Both the position numbers and the translations under genes were made by a program. Shown piece by piece: positions 33,776-45,677 of a stretch of 64,000 bases of DNA; within the stretch, counting starts at the first letter, position 1, and each line of letters begins with the position of its first letter. A model generated the notes under the pieces. The model made no database searches, was not told the DNA's origin, and saw only the letters and a program-made list of their open reading frames with translations. This stretch comes from Puccinia triticina (Eukaryota > Basidiomycota > Pucciniomycetes > Pucciniales > Pucciniaceae): positions 3,596,001-3,660,000 of the forward strand of contig NC_070569.1 in the NCBI RefSeq assembly GCF_026914185.1. Direction: 5' to 3'.

Positions 33776-35925
33776 GGGTCAGCCTAAATGCACTCCAAAA
33801 AAATCCCAAAAGCACTCCAAAAGTGAGTGTATGGAGTGTGCACCCCAATGATTGTTGGAGTACAGACTAGAGTACTCCAACTCAATTGGAGTGCAGAACT
33901 GGGGACTCAAGAATCTTTGGAGTGCACCACAAAGAACTCCAGTGGCCAGGAAATGTAATGAGTGCCCATGAGTCTCACTCCATCAGATTGGAGTGCATTC
34001 CCCTAGCACTCCATTCCTGATATTTCTCCTCCTCAAAAGGGGAGTGCAGTACTGTGCACTCCAGCCAGAGCTGGAGTGCCTACAACTTCAACCGGGCTAT
34101 GTACAAACACACCCCACTTGATCCTCCTGATATCCATGACCGGTACAGACCGGCATTGAGCGGATTAACATCTCCTCTCAATGACCGGTCTGTACCGGAC
34201 CGCCGGTCATTGAGGGAAATCACACCTCTCAATGACCGGTCTGTGCCGGTCATCGAGGGGAGTAACATCTCCTCTCAATGACCGGTCTGTGCCGGTCATC
34301 CAGGGGAGTAACATCTCCTCTTGATGACCGGTCTGTGCCGGTCACTGAGGGGACTCACACCTCTCGATGACCGGCGCGGACCGGTCACACCTCCCGATGA
34401 CCGGTCATCGAGGGGACTCACACCTCGATGATTGGTCACCACCGGTCATCGAGGCTAATAACACCTCCTCTTGATGACCGGTCATCACCGGTCATGGAGA
34501 GGGCTCACACCTCTCGATGATCAGTCAGTCCGGTCATCAAGGGTAACAACACCTCTCGATGACCAGTCATCACCGGCCATTGAGGTGAGTCCCATCTCTT
34601 GATGACCGGTCAGACCGGTCATCAAGGGTAATAACACCTCTTGATGACCGGTGATGACTGGTCATCGAGGTGAGTCACATTCCTCGATGACCGGTCAGAC
34701 CGGTCATTGAGAGGTGAGAGATGGTGTGAGTCCTCTCACACCTCTCGATGACCGGTCAGACCGACCAGTCATCAAGAGTAGCACCTCCTCTCGATGACCG
34801 GTCATCACCGGTCATGAAGAGGGCTCACACCTCTTGATGACCGGTCACCACCGGTCATCGAGAGGACTCACACCATCTCACACCTCTCGATAACCGGTGA
34901 TGACCGGTCATTGAGGTGAGTCACATCTCTCGATGACTGGTCTGTGCCGTTCATCGAGAGGAGTAACATCTCCTCTCGATGACCGGTCTGTGCCGTTCAT
35001 CGAGAGGAGTAACATCTCCTCTTGATGACCGGTCAGACCAACCGGTCATCGAGAGTAGCACCTCCCTTCGATGACTGGTACACACCGGTCATCAAGAGGT
35101 GTTATTACCCTTGATGACCGGTCTGACCGGTCATCAAGAAATGTGACTCACCTCGATGACCGGTGATGACCGGTCATCGAGAGGTGTGAGTCCCCTTGAT
35201 GACCGGTCTGACCGGTCATTGAGAGGTGTGAGTTCCCTTGATGACCGGTCTGACCGGTCATCGAGGGGTGTGAGTCCTCTCGATGACCGGTGGTGACCGG
35301 TCATCAAGAGGTGTGAGTCCTCTTGATGACCGGTCTGTGCCGGTCATCGGGAGGTGTGACTGATGACCGGTCCGCGCCGGTCATTGAGAGGTGGGAGTCC
35401 CCTCAATGACCGGGAAAGACCGGTCATCAAGAGTAGCACCTCCCCTCGATGACCGTTACACACCGGTCATTGAGAGGTGTGACTGATGACCGGTCCGCGC
35501 TGGTCATCAAGAGGTATGAGTCCTCTGGATGACCGGTCGTGTGCCCCTTGATGACCAGTCCGGACCAGTCATCGAGAGGTGTGATTGTGGGCACTCCAAA
35601 AAAAAGGAGACATTGGAGTGCACCCCAATGCACTCCATTTGGTATTTGCCAGCTGGAGTGCAAAGCCAAAATCCTCCACTGAAAAGGTGGAGTGCTTGGG
35701 CTTGCACTCCATTTTTTTTGGAGTGCATCTAGCTGCACTCCCCTATTTTGGTCAATTTTGGAGTACCCAGTTGTGTACTCCAATAAACATGGAGTGCCCA
35801 TCTGGGGACTCCATGTTTTGGGAGTACAAAATCAAGACACTCCAACTTTTTTGGAGTGCTGGCCCCCCAAAGCCAAAAATTTGGAGTGCATGAAGTAAAA
35901 GTTTGGAGTGCATTTAGGCTGACCC
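33776..35925. mobile_element. Foldback TIR element inserted in the RT, with a minisatellite core
   Basis: Ends are exact inverted repeats: GGGTCAGCCTAAATGCACTCC on the left and its complement on the right. Inside each end lie GGAGTGCA/TGCACTCC hairpins (to about 34080 and from 35585). The centre, 34130-35585, is a long GATGACCGGTC palindrome array. No transposase is present. The flanks TTTATTAA and TTTATAATTAA suggest an imperfect 8-bp target duplication, and the RT frame resumes after it. Confidence 0.85.
34130..35585. repeat. Longest GATGACCGGTC palindrome array
   Basis: Several dozen arms of CTCGATGACCGGT type pair with inverted arms ACCGGTCATCGAG, separated by 0-8 bp spacers. Arms alternate between TCGATGACC, TTGATGACC and TCAATGACC. 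The array is about 1.45 kb. Confidence 0.92.
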
Positions 35926-38568
35926 TTTATAATTAAACAACTTGCAGGGGTGTAAGTTTCTTTTGAAAGTAGATCTTAAGGTGACATTTAATCTCTGCGT
36001 GTGGCGGAAGGCCATGTCTGGAAAATGGCCTTTAGGACACCTTGGGGTCTATAGAAATATCAGGTGATGCCTTTTGGTTTGGCAAACACGCCGGCTACTT
36101 TCCAAAGGTTTATTCAACACATTTTGAGGGAATACTTAGACGTTTGCTGTTTTGTGTATATTGACAATATTTTAATTTACTCCAAGACGCGAGAGCAGCA
36201 TTTGTTGGATTTGAAAAAGATCTTGCAGAAGCTTTGTGAATTTTCTTTAAAAGCCTCCTTACACAAGTGTGAATTCTTTTGTTCTAAGGTTACTTTTTCG
36301 GGGTTCGATGTTACTGATCAAGGATTAAAATGAGTTTGGGTAAGTTAGATACAATTAATAAATGGCCTTTACCGGTTACAGTTTGCGGCTTGAGGAAATT
36401 TTTAGGGTTTACAAATTTTCATAGACAATTTATCCCAAGGTTTTTGTCTGTGGCGGGTCCTTTGAAAACTCTGACGCAAGACAAGTACAGTGATTCTACC
36501 GTGCTTAATTCGGCGGATGCAGTGGTCGCATTTGAGGCTCTCAAGAATCTTTTCATGAAGGAACCGTTGTTACTTCACTTTGATTTTGACAAGGATAGGA
36601 TAGTACATGTTGATAGCTCGGGCTACACTATCACGGCTGTACTTAGCCAGCCTAATGCTGACGGTGATTATCTTCCACTAAGCTATTTTTCCAGGAAACT
36701 TTCCGTCAGGGAGCGCTCTTGGAAAATTTTCGACTTGGAGTTGCTGGCAATTGTATCAGCTTGCAAGGAATGGAGAGCTTGGTTAATGGGAACCCGGAAT
36801 GCGGTATCTATGTTTTCAGATCATTCAAATTTGCTTTACTTTTGGACTGCAAAATACTTATCACCAAAACAAGCTCGTTGGGCTTTATTTTTGGATAACT
36901 TTAACATACTTATATATCATATTGTAGGATCGAAGAATCCCGCTGATGGGCCAAGCCGCCAGGACTACTTTTGTGATGGTCAAAGGATAACAGGTGATGT
37001 GGATTTAATCACAAGGAAAATGGTTTCTTGCGATGAGGTGTTGGGTAATAAGAACAGCTCCCCTATCTCCACTCATGATCTATTTTTCCAACGACCAACT
37101 TTCACCTTGTTGACGTATTTTAAGAAGTTTTATTTGCCCGCAGAGGTCGAGCAAAAGGATATTTGGCTCATCAATGGTGTTTATTGGCATAATTATAGGA
37201 TTTTTGTTCCGGCCTCTTTGCGTACAAGGATCATGATTTGCCGGCGGTGGGTCACCCAGGGATTGCGCGAACTTTGGCGACTTTGACACAAACCTTCTCA
37301 TGGCCGGGGATCAAGAGCTCTGTGGTACGTTACGTCAACAGCTGTGACTCCTGTCAACAAGTGAAGGCAAGACGCCAAGCGCAGGCTGGGAAATTGGTGC
37401 CAATTGTGGCGGACCCAAAGCCGTGGAGCATTATTGGTATGGATCTGATTGTTAAGCTCCCTTTATCGGGGGGGGGGGGGGTTTGATTATATTTTGGTTG
37501 TTATAGACTTTTTAAGCAAGCTGACGCACTTTATACCTTGTAAGGAGGCGTCCTTGTTGGCGGTTTTGGCGGGGTTGTTTAAGAAGCACATCTTTTGATT
37601 GCATGGATTGCCTGATAAGATTGTTTCAGACAGGGGCAGCACGTTTGTCAGCGAATTTTGGAAGGCATTAATGAAGACACTGAGTATTAGGTCGGCTTTG
37701 TCGACTGCGTATCACCCCCAGACTGACAGTCAAACGGAAAGGATGAACCAGGTAGTAGAGGACTACCTTTGCCATTTCTGTTCGTATTACCAAGACAACT
37801 GGCATAAGTGCCTGGATATGGCGGAGTTCTCTATTAACCATGCGGACTCGGCAAACTTAAAAATTTCTCCTTTTTTCTTCACTTATGGGTTCCATCCACG
37901 TTTTAACATTTGAACTGAAAATACGGGGCGAAAGGGGTTAGATGATTTTATAGTGGCTTTACAGGTTACGCAGGAAACTGCGATGGATTGTTTGCGCCAG
38001 GCGCGAATCAAACAGGCGGAGTACTACAATCGTGGGAAATGAGATGCTCCTACATATCTGAAAGGAGAACAGGTGTTGTTGCTTCGTAAGTTCATCCAAT
38101 CAAGGCGAGTAAATTCCAAACTTGATTATAGATACATCGGACCCTTTACAGTGGTAAAAATGGTGGGTCCGAATGCAGTAGAGTTAGATTTGGCGGCTGA
38201 TTATCCCAAGTTGCATCCAGTATTCAATGTTTCATTACTGACACGCTATGTGAGTCCAAATACTGTGCAGGGCCGTTTGTCAGATTTGGGTATAAAGAAA
38301 AAGTATTACAGCAATGAACAGGTCGTGGATTGGTCTAAGATCAAGGCGGTTCTGGACGTCAGGAGTGCGGGGAAGGGAAGATTTGATTATTTGATATCCT
38401 GGCTTAATTCTACGCCAGGGGAGGACACGTGGGTGTCTCAAAATCATATCCCAAATTCCGCTAACAAATTTTTAGAAGAATCCCGCCGTTTGGCGGATTT
38501 GCAAAATAAAAAGGGTAAGAAGAAGAAAGGTTAATAATACATGGAGAGGTAATAGGCAAGGCTTATTT

Positions 38569-40983
38569 TGTAACGACCCGGAGTGGTTAGCATGACTTAC
38601 TATGAGAGAAACACGCTGATTAAGCCTCAAAGTTTGTGACTTTGTTATGCAGCTCAATCGGCATCGAGATTTCTCCGATGAACGTTGATTTCATTTAGCA
38701 TGATCATCTCTATGACGTGTTGGTTTTTTCAATGATGTCATTGGCGCTTTGTTACTCTGTTGGTTTTGTTGCTCGCCTCGTTTGTTCTTTCTCCCTCTTT
38801 CTTTCTTTCTTCTCCCATCGGGATATTCTTTGTTATATTCTTTCTTCACATTATACTTTGTTATTCGAGAAATCCAAACTCTTATCTAAGTTTATTAAAG
38901 ACAGACAAACACAAAAACAAAAATCAAGGGTTTCCCCCTACTAAAAAATCAAACAAAAAAACAAATAAAGCCTGCTCAAGCAACACCACCAGGCGAATAC
39001 CCATCCCCTTCTAGAGAGGCTGCAAGTATTGCGCCGATGACCCCCAGCGCGCCGCATTTAAGGCAATTGCAAAGGGGGGTCACCAATCATTAAACCTCAA
39101 ACTGCGCAAGTGCGACAGCGGAGGGGGTTGAGTCGGCCACTGGCTGGAAGTGCAACACAGTGACTCGACTGCTGATCCATGTTAGCCGAGGCTCCTCTCT
39201 TTATACACCATCCGTCACACCCCGCCTTCCAAACATTCCATCCCTCCCAACAACGACCCGCTCGACACCCCCCCAACTGCGTCCCTTATTGGTAAGCTTG
39301 CGCCTCCAGTCCCCATGGAAACCGCAACTATTTGCCGGTCAAGTCCGCATACTGACTACACTTATACAGATCCTTGACGCCCCTATCCGCCGCCCTGCCA
39401 ACCCCAACTGGTGACCCCAGCCTTGACTTCACCCCACCAAACGAACCCCGCGGCCTAAGGACTGTATCCCATCGCCAGGAGATTGCATCCAAGCACCAGC
39501 CAATGTAAACTCCCGCCAGAAAACAGTAGGTTATTTCCATGACCACTGTGGCTTGCCAACTATTAACCCCTGACCCTCCTCCTTGTCATTTTATTTCAGC
39601 GCTGTCTGGCACCCAGCCCCCACGGTTCAGTGCCCGGTCTAAATCATCTTGACTTCAACTGGACGACGCTTAGCAAACGTCGTGCATGTTGCCCAAACCA
39701 AGCCAATCTCGCATGCCTGACTCGCGGTCGGGCACCCAGCCTCTGCGGCGCCGTGCCCGGCTTAAACCATCAACTTCAACTGGACGATGCTTAGCCAACC
39801 TGACGCATGTTCCCGAAACCAAGCCAATCTCACGTGCCTGTCTGACTGGCCCAGACGTTCACCCTGCGTTGCCTCCCACATCCGTTCTCTACCCTACAGC
39901 CCACTCGCCCCAATATTGATTGGTCGGGGTCTGCAAGTTTAATCGGGTGAGTCAACGCGAATTCTTCGCCTGGTTATGGCCTTAGGCCAGAATGACTGGT
40001 GCCTTTGGTCGGACTAATTATCTTCTGTGTATATTCTCAGGTGTCCAGCGTATCCTCGCAGGCATGTTAGAGGGCTGTTGAGTTTGTGTAAGCATAATTT
40101 TTCGTTTGTGGAACATGATGATGATTTTTCCTGATATCATAACGCTTGATGAGCGTATCATAATCTTTAACTTGAAAACAAATTTGCGTGCGAAGTCAAA
40201 CGTGACTACGGACCTTAGATTTGAGCTTTGGCCCAGGTTAAGTGAAAATCCGTGGCCAAGTGTGCGTCTCGCGTGAGGATTGAATGTTAAGACGGGGTTT
40301 GTTGTGGATTCAGATGGGACTGATTGATCACAATCAGTTGAAGACGGCGGTTTTACTCGGCGCTAACTCTAGCAGGGATCCTGCCCTCAGCCAAGTAAAT
40401 TTTGATTACCTTTCATTTAATGTACTTTTGAGTTTGCCCCATGGACTGAGAAAAAGCGGCCCAATACTTGAACAACACTAATGTTGTCTTGCCTTGTAAT
40501 CATTTGTTTAAGTGTCCCCGCATTTGTGAGTAAATGTTAGGCTAATCATTAAACATACTATAAAAAAATATGGGTGGCATGCAACAATGCGTGAGCTTGG
40601 GCCAAGGAATGTTCGCAGGCAGGAGTGAGTTGGTACCTAGATTGAGCAGCAGTATAGTCGTGTCGGGCTGACTCATTTTGGCTCCTGCCACCTCATGGCC
40701 CATATGCAGATTAGACCATACATCATGTTTGTTCTTGGAGGTCCTATCAGCCCACGCCGTTGCTAGGTGGCTGAAGTAATCTTTCAAATCTGCAGCGGCG
40801 CAGCCGCCTTGGCCTCTAGTAAACTCTAAAAACTCAAAATATAATCCACATTATATCATCATCATGACCAAAGAACTCAAATCTTAAATATCCTAAGTTT
40901 ACTAAACAAGCAATCGTCGAACTATCCTCTTGGATAGTTTCATAGCCACTTAAAGCAAACTGTTTAGTAGGCCAGACTTCACA
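38569..40983 (+). repeat. 3' LTR of the chromovirus, 2.4 kb
   Basis: Starts TGTAACGACCCGGAGTGG and ends CTTCACA. The first 320 bases and last 165 bases match the 5' LTR closely. The extra middle part carries scattered short open frames with no family signal and a duplicated CGACG..CTTAGC..ACCAAGCCAATCTC block near 39660-39830. Confidence 0.9.
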
Positions 40984-41275
40984 CCCCAGGAGAAATACAC
41001 CCAAGTGCCTCAGAAGGTGCACTCACCGTCCTGCTACCAAAGTCACCACCTAAACGGCACCTGAAGCGGTTGCAGGTGACAGCTCTGTTTATGAAGCTTA
41101 GGGCAAAAACCCGTCAAAATAAGGGTTTTTTGGGCCCTAGCACTATAACTGTGCTGATTTAAAACTGATAATGTAAATTACCAAACCTGTTACGTGGTAA
41201 ATAAGGCCACTAAAAGGTTTTTAACACTCTGTAACAGAGGAGGAATTAATTATGTAATTAATAACATGTAATTAT

Positions 41276-43053
41276 TAAGGCCCCGTTTGGACGCCCCAAA
41301 TTCCGTTATAAGTCGCGCGACTTATAACCGGGGGTGCTCGGGGTATAGCACCTGCTTTATTCATGTTTGGTGCGGCCAATAATATTGTAAAATTCATCAC
41401 CCCATATTGCAGGCCATTTATATCCCCAGCCATTTCGGAAATAGAGGTCCTGACCTCTATTTCCGGGTGATATGTGGCCATGGCCCGTACTACACAACCT
41501 ATCAATGACCGGTCAACCGCTCATCGAAGAGGACACAACACCTCTTGATGACCGGTCTACCGGTCATCAAAGAAGACACATCACACTCTGGATGGCCAAT
41601 TGGACAGGCCATCCAGAGGATACAACCTATTCACCTCCGGATGACATCGAAGATGACTTCAACTCTCGATGACCGGACCAGTCCTTGAGAGGGACTCTGC
41701 ACCCACTCAATGACTGGTTGACCGGTCATCGAGAGGGACTCTACACCCTCTTGATGGCCGGTCAACCGGTCATCGAAGAGGACCTCACCTCTCAATGACC
41801 GGACCAGTCATTGAGAGGGACTCTACACCTCTTGATGACTGGTCCAGTCATCAAGATCTAGAGTCCCTCTTGATGACTGGTCCGGTCATCAAGAGGGACT
41901 CTACACACGTCTCGATGACTGGTCCGGTCATTGAGAGGGACTCTACACCTCTCGATGTCCGGTCAACCAGTCATTGAGAGGTGGTTCAACCTCTCGATGA
42001 CTTCTTGACCGGGCATCGAAGAGGACTTCACCTCTCAATGACCGGTTGACCAGGCATTGAAGAGGACTTTCCCCTCTCAATGACCGGACCAGTTATCAAG
42101 AGGTGTAGATTCTCTCTCAATGACCGGACCAGTCATTGAGAGGTGTAGAGTCCCTCTTGATGACCGGTCAACCAGCCATTGAGAGGGTGTTGGGTCCCTC
42201 TCAATGACCGGTCAACCAGTCATCAAGAGGGTGTAGATCCCTCTTGATGACTGGTCTGGTTATCAAGAGGTGTAAAGTCCACTTCAATGACCGGTTGACC
42301 AATCAACCAGTCATCGAGAGGGTGTAGAGTCCCTATTGATTACCGGACCAGTCATTGAGAGGTGTAGATTCCTTCTTGATGACCGGTCAACCAGTCATCG
42401 AGAGGGTGTTGAGTCCCTCTCAATGACCGGTCAACCAGTCATCGAGAGGGTGTAGATCCCTCTCAATGACTGGTCCGGTTATCAAGAGGTGTAAAGTCCA
42501 CTTCAATGACCGGTTGACCGATCAACCAGTCATCGAGAGCGTGTAGAGTCCCTATTGATTACCGGACCAGTCATCAAGAGGTGTAGATTCCCTCTCGATG
42601 ACCGGTCAACCAGTCATCAAGAGGGTGTTGAGTCCCTCTCAATGACCGGTTAACCAGTCATCGAGAGGGTGCAGATTCCCTCTCAATGACCGGTCAACCA
42701 GTCATCAAGAGGGTGTAGAGTCCCTCTCAATGACTGGTCCGGTTATCGAGAGGTGTAAAGTCCTCTTCGATGACCGGTTGACCAATCAAAAAGAGGTGAA
42801 GTCCTCTCAACCGGCCTCCAGAGGTTGTTGTGTTCTCTTCGGCGACCGGTTGACCGGTCTGTGCATTATGCTTTGCCAAACAGACCTGTGATAAGTGGAC
42901 TCCAGAAGTGTTCTGGAGTGGATGCGCCAAACAGACAAATGATAAATTTGCTGGCAGCATAATTAGTTTTATGACACCTGAAATTCATTTTGGGTGTTAT
43001 GTATTCTATTACACCATTTATAATATCACACCAGGCGTCCAAACGGGGCCTAA
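41276..43053. mobile_element. Harbinger-like TIR element with minisatellite core
   Basis: The element is 41279-43050. Ends GGCCCCGTTTGGACGCC and GGCGTCCAAACGGGGCC are perfect inverted repeats, flanked by TAA on both sides. A 3-bp TWA-type duplication and a GGSCC..GTTTGG end fit PIF/Harbinger. The inside, 41490-42870, is a GACCGGTCAACCAGTCATCG palindrome array; there is no transposase. Confidence 0.85.
41490..42870. repeat. GACCGGTCAACCAGTCAT palindrome array
   Basis: About 30 units of CTCTCAATGACCGGTCAACC with the inverted arm CAGTCATCGAGAGGG. A higher-order block of about 230 bp (GTAAAGTCCACTTCAATGAC onwards) is repeated near 42260 and 42490, so the array grew by larger duplications too. 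Confidence 0.9.
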
Positions 43054-43840
43054 TTACAGAGAATTAATTTGGCGTAAAAGTAGGTGGTAAGCGCTTAAAC
43101 TGATTGGCTGCTTGAAAGAGGCGGTGGTCTTACAGCAACTACTTATAAGGATAAAGTTTTAAATATGCTAATAAGGGATTTTTAATGATTTAAAGGGTTT
43201 AATCCAGTGATTTTACGTGCTGGGGATGGTTTATAAGGGAAAAGGGGCTACAATAGTAGCAGAGGAGAATATTCACGGCAAACTTACGGTTTATGGGCGG
43301 TGAATGGTCTGGGGGATCTTTTCCTGAGGGCCAAATAGGCCTCTATTTATAGAGGGGACTTCAGTGGGCGTAAACACTGGGTCCTTTTCTCCCTATGGGA
43401 GTATCCAGGGGTGTAGCTGTGAAAAGGGCTTGGCTGTGGGTAATTTAATTGTATTGTAATAGACTAATTTCCCTGACTCTGTCACATGACATGTTTATAA
43501 CCAATTGTCATGTGAAAGAGCTTCAGTAGACGTCTACATAATACTTTCACGGGGTATTTTTACACGAGTAATATTACTCATTAATGTACAACAGTTTAAT
43601 TTTATGTACATTGTTTGTTTTACTAAATTTTTGTATGTAATACTATTTTTGGGCGCTTTCTGGGGCCAATTGTTATTTATACAATTAGTACATGAAGGAA
43701 TAGGAATAAGGGGGTACTTTAAGTGGGTGACCCCCCTTAATTTATGATGAGGAATCTGATTCTGCAATAATAATTTAATAATTATTATTATTTACTAAGT
43801 TATTGCAGTCTTTTGGATACTTGATGTATCTCTAAGGCTG
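43054..43840. other. Right part of the solo LTR
   Basis: AT-rich, with no open frame worth reporting. It belongs to the 41077-43843 LTR after the nested element. Confidence 0.5.
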
Positions 43841-43920
43841 ACAGCAGGGGTGATTGGGTGGAATCCCAGATCTTAGGGTGTTCAAAGTAGACTTGCATAA
43901 AATTATAAGCTTCCAACCTG

Positions 43921-44283
43921 ATGGATGTAAACCACCACCTTCAGTGTGGTTTCACAAGGACTATCACATGATTAGATAAGCATCTTGTACTTAGTCTTGC
44001 CTCTCTTCTCTCCTAGTCCAGTAGAGAACTTGGACCCTTCTCTCTACTGGCTAGGTAAGTCTTTCCCCTTCTCTTCTCTCCCCTTCCTCTAGTTGTACTT
44101 ACAGAGAACTTGGACCCTTCTCTCTACTGGCTAGCTCCCTGAAATCCAGTATACGTTGGAACTAGAAAGCTCCAAAGGCTCCGGCCTCGTCCCAACTCGC
44201 CCCTTTCCTCCTCGTCTCCAGTGAGGGTCCACCGGACCCTTACACTTGTCTCTAGTGAGGGTCCACCGGACCCTTACAATGGA
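43921..44283. mobile_element. Solo LTR, 353 bp, TSD ATGGA
   Basis: The LTR 43926-44278 starts TGTAAACCACCACC and ends GGACCCTTACA; ATGGA flanks it on both sides (43921-43925, 44279-44283). Copy A of R1 has the uninterrupted site near 16585-16595. Inside are duplicated blocks AGAGAACTTGGACCCTTCTC (near 44024 and 44103) and AGTGAGGGTCCACCGGACCC (44219 and 44252). Confidence 0.9.
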
Positions 44284-45665
44284 ACACCAAAACAATTGAC
44301 AAGCATATTTTTGTTCAACATCTTATTCAACCTTGTATTCAGATTAATTAAGCTTGTGCATCATATTTCAACAGAAATTGATAACCAGTTCTAACCACAC
44401 TGTTGCTTGAATCCAACACTTGTAGCCTCCCTCTCAAGAGCTCAATTCTGCATACTTGAACTTTATCTTTGATTAAGCTTCAAGGTTCTTCATTATAAAA
44501 TTGTGTTTGATCTTGGCATCCATATTCTATCATTCTCTGGCTGTTATTTCTTGAGACAATAAGGGCGGGTTCCAGAAATCAGGCATCAACAGGATTCTAT
44601 GGATACTGAGTGAGGCAGCCAAGCCTTCTGGGCTCTTAATCTATTGTGCCTTTGAACTTGAATGGACTCAAAAAGAACTACCTAGAGCCCTCTTGGATTT
44701 TGAATATGAGATGTGACCATGGCAACTGGGTAGGAATGGCAATTGGTACCTGTTGGAGGGTACCTGTCTGCCCTTGCAGGTACCCACCAGAAGGTTTCTG
44801 ATACCAGTGGTGGGATAAGTTACATTATCTTCTATTTATCACTGCAAGAAATTCCAAGTTGTACAACTGCTGTCAGACTTCATTTGACATGTGAGATGCT
44901 CCAGGGACCATGATAATGGCCATTGAAAGTAAAACACCACCAAAGTACATAATGGTATTTCTGGGCACAGTGACTGTGCATTGAATCTTGGTTGAAGTAA
45001 CCTATGACAAAGTTTCAACTAAACACCACCTCCTGCTTTTGATTGTCTGCATTTCAACGGACAGCAGTTGCACGGCTTTTTCTTCCAGTGTATGGATATC
45101 TAATTGTCAGTTATGATGGAGGACTTTCCATTGGCTAAAATGCTTAGGCGCTGTTTGGCAGTGTCATATTACGCAGCGTAATAATAGGAAACATGCTACA
45201 TTACATATGGTAAAACATGTCTTTTTAGGATAATCTTTTGAAAGTAAACCCTCATAAGTCTTGGCAGTTTACTTCCAAAAGATCAGGCGGAAAAGTGGTT
45301 TCTTACACAATGTAGGGGGACATGGCAAGATTATTTATTGTGTACTAATCACGCTGCCAAACAGGGCCTTAATCTAGAGGGACGGGCTAAACTTTACTGG
45401 CTGGTGAAATTTGATTGAGAACAAGTTTTCACCAGCAGACAAGGTTTAGCAGAACCCTCTAAATCAAGCCATTTAGGTGACAGGAGTCCTCCAATATCTC
45501 ATTCAGAAAAAGGGCTCCTTTTTCTAGTTAAGTTCCCTACATAGTTTGGAAAAACCCAACAATGTCACATGCATACTAGGGGGTTTCAAAGTTGAAAATC
45601 AGTTCACAAAGCAGAAAAAAAAATGTACCTGGAACCTCTCCTGCAGACCTGATTTAAATTTTGAA
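44284..45665 (-). repeat. Dispersed repeat R1, copy B (main part)
   Basis: Inverted near-identical copy of 15420-16590. It carries the MITE 45147-45368 that copy A lacks. The TAGGAATGGCAATTGGTACC block near 44730 and GGTACC pairs inside match the block at 16065-16145 of copy A. Confidence 0.88.
45144..45371. mobile_element. Harbinger-type MITE, 222 bp, TSD TTA
   Basis: Element 45147-45368 with ends GGCGCTGTTTGGCAG and CTGCCAAACAGGGCC, flanked by TTA on both sides. Copy A of R1 reads straight through with a single TTA-equivalent at about 15724. A diverged relative lies at 6789-6955. Confidence 0.93.
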
Positions 45666-45677
45666 ACCCCCTAATTT

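Larger units (their letters stand above)
32740..38533 (+). pseudogene. Chromovirus pol (PR-RT-RH-IN-chromodomain), broken
   Basis: Protease has VLVDSGAPSSF (catalytic DSG) near 33092. RT runs from LPPHRGQFDCHVN (33484) to about 36330, split by the insert at 33776-35925; its active site reads YIDN near 36158, so the second catalytic Asp is lost. RNase H (36590-36960) keeps VDSSG, DLELLAI and SDHSNLLYF. Integrase has a His/Cys zinc site (GHPG..CDSCQQ, 37250-37360) and the D, D and E residues in GMDLI, VSDRG and TERMNQ. The chromodomain is near 38310-38500 (VDWSKIKAVLDV, PGEDTWV). Damage: single-base frameshifts near 35996, 36330, 37225 and the G-run at 37471, and TGA stops near 37597, 37912 and 38040. 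Confidence 0.88.
30707..40988 (+). mobile_element. Ty3/Gypsy chromovirus LTR retrotransposon, decayed
   Basis: The element body spans 30712-40983. It starts TGTAACGACCCGG and ends CTTCACA. The 5-bp target duplication CCCCA lies at 30707-30711 and 40984-40988. Order within: 5' LTR, gag, protease, RT, RNase H, integrase, chromodomain, 3' LTR. The pol order identifies Ty3/Gypsy, and the C-terminal chromodomain identifies the chromovirus branch. Another element (33776-35925) interrupts the RT. Copy A of repeat R1 preserves the empty target near 16725-16735. Confidence 0.95.
41072..43848. mobile_element. Solo LTR, TSD GCAGG, later invaded
   Basis: A TG..CA-bounded insert (41077-43843; TGACAGCTCTG at the left, AAGGCTGACA at the right) sits between two copies of GCAGG (41072-41076, 43844-43848). 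Copy A of R1 has a single CCTGC (minus orientation) at the matching site near 16635. Without the nested element at 41279-43050 it is about 1 kb. No coding part remains, so it reads as a solo LTR. Confidence 0.75.

Noticed and set aside
39160..40481. Open frames in the long LTR
   Set aside because: Short, proline-rich or random, inside a non-coding LTR; no homology recognised.
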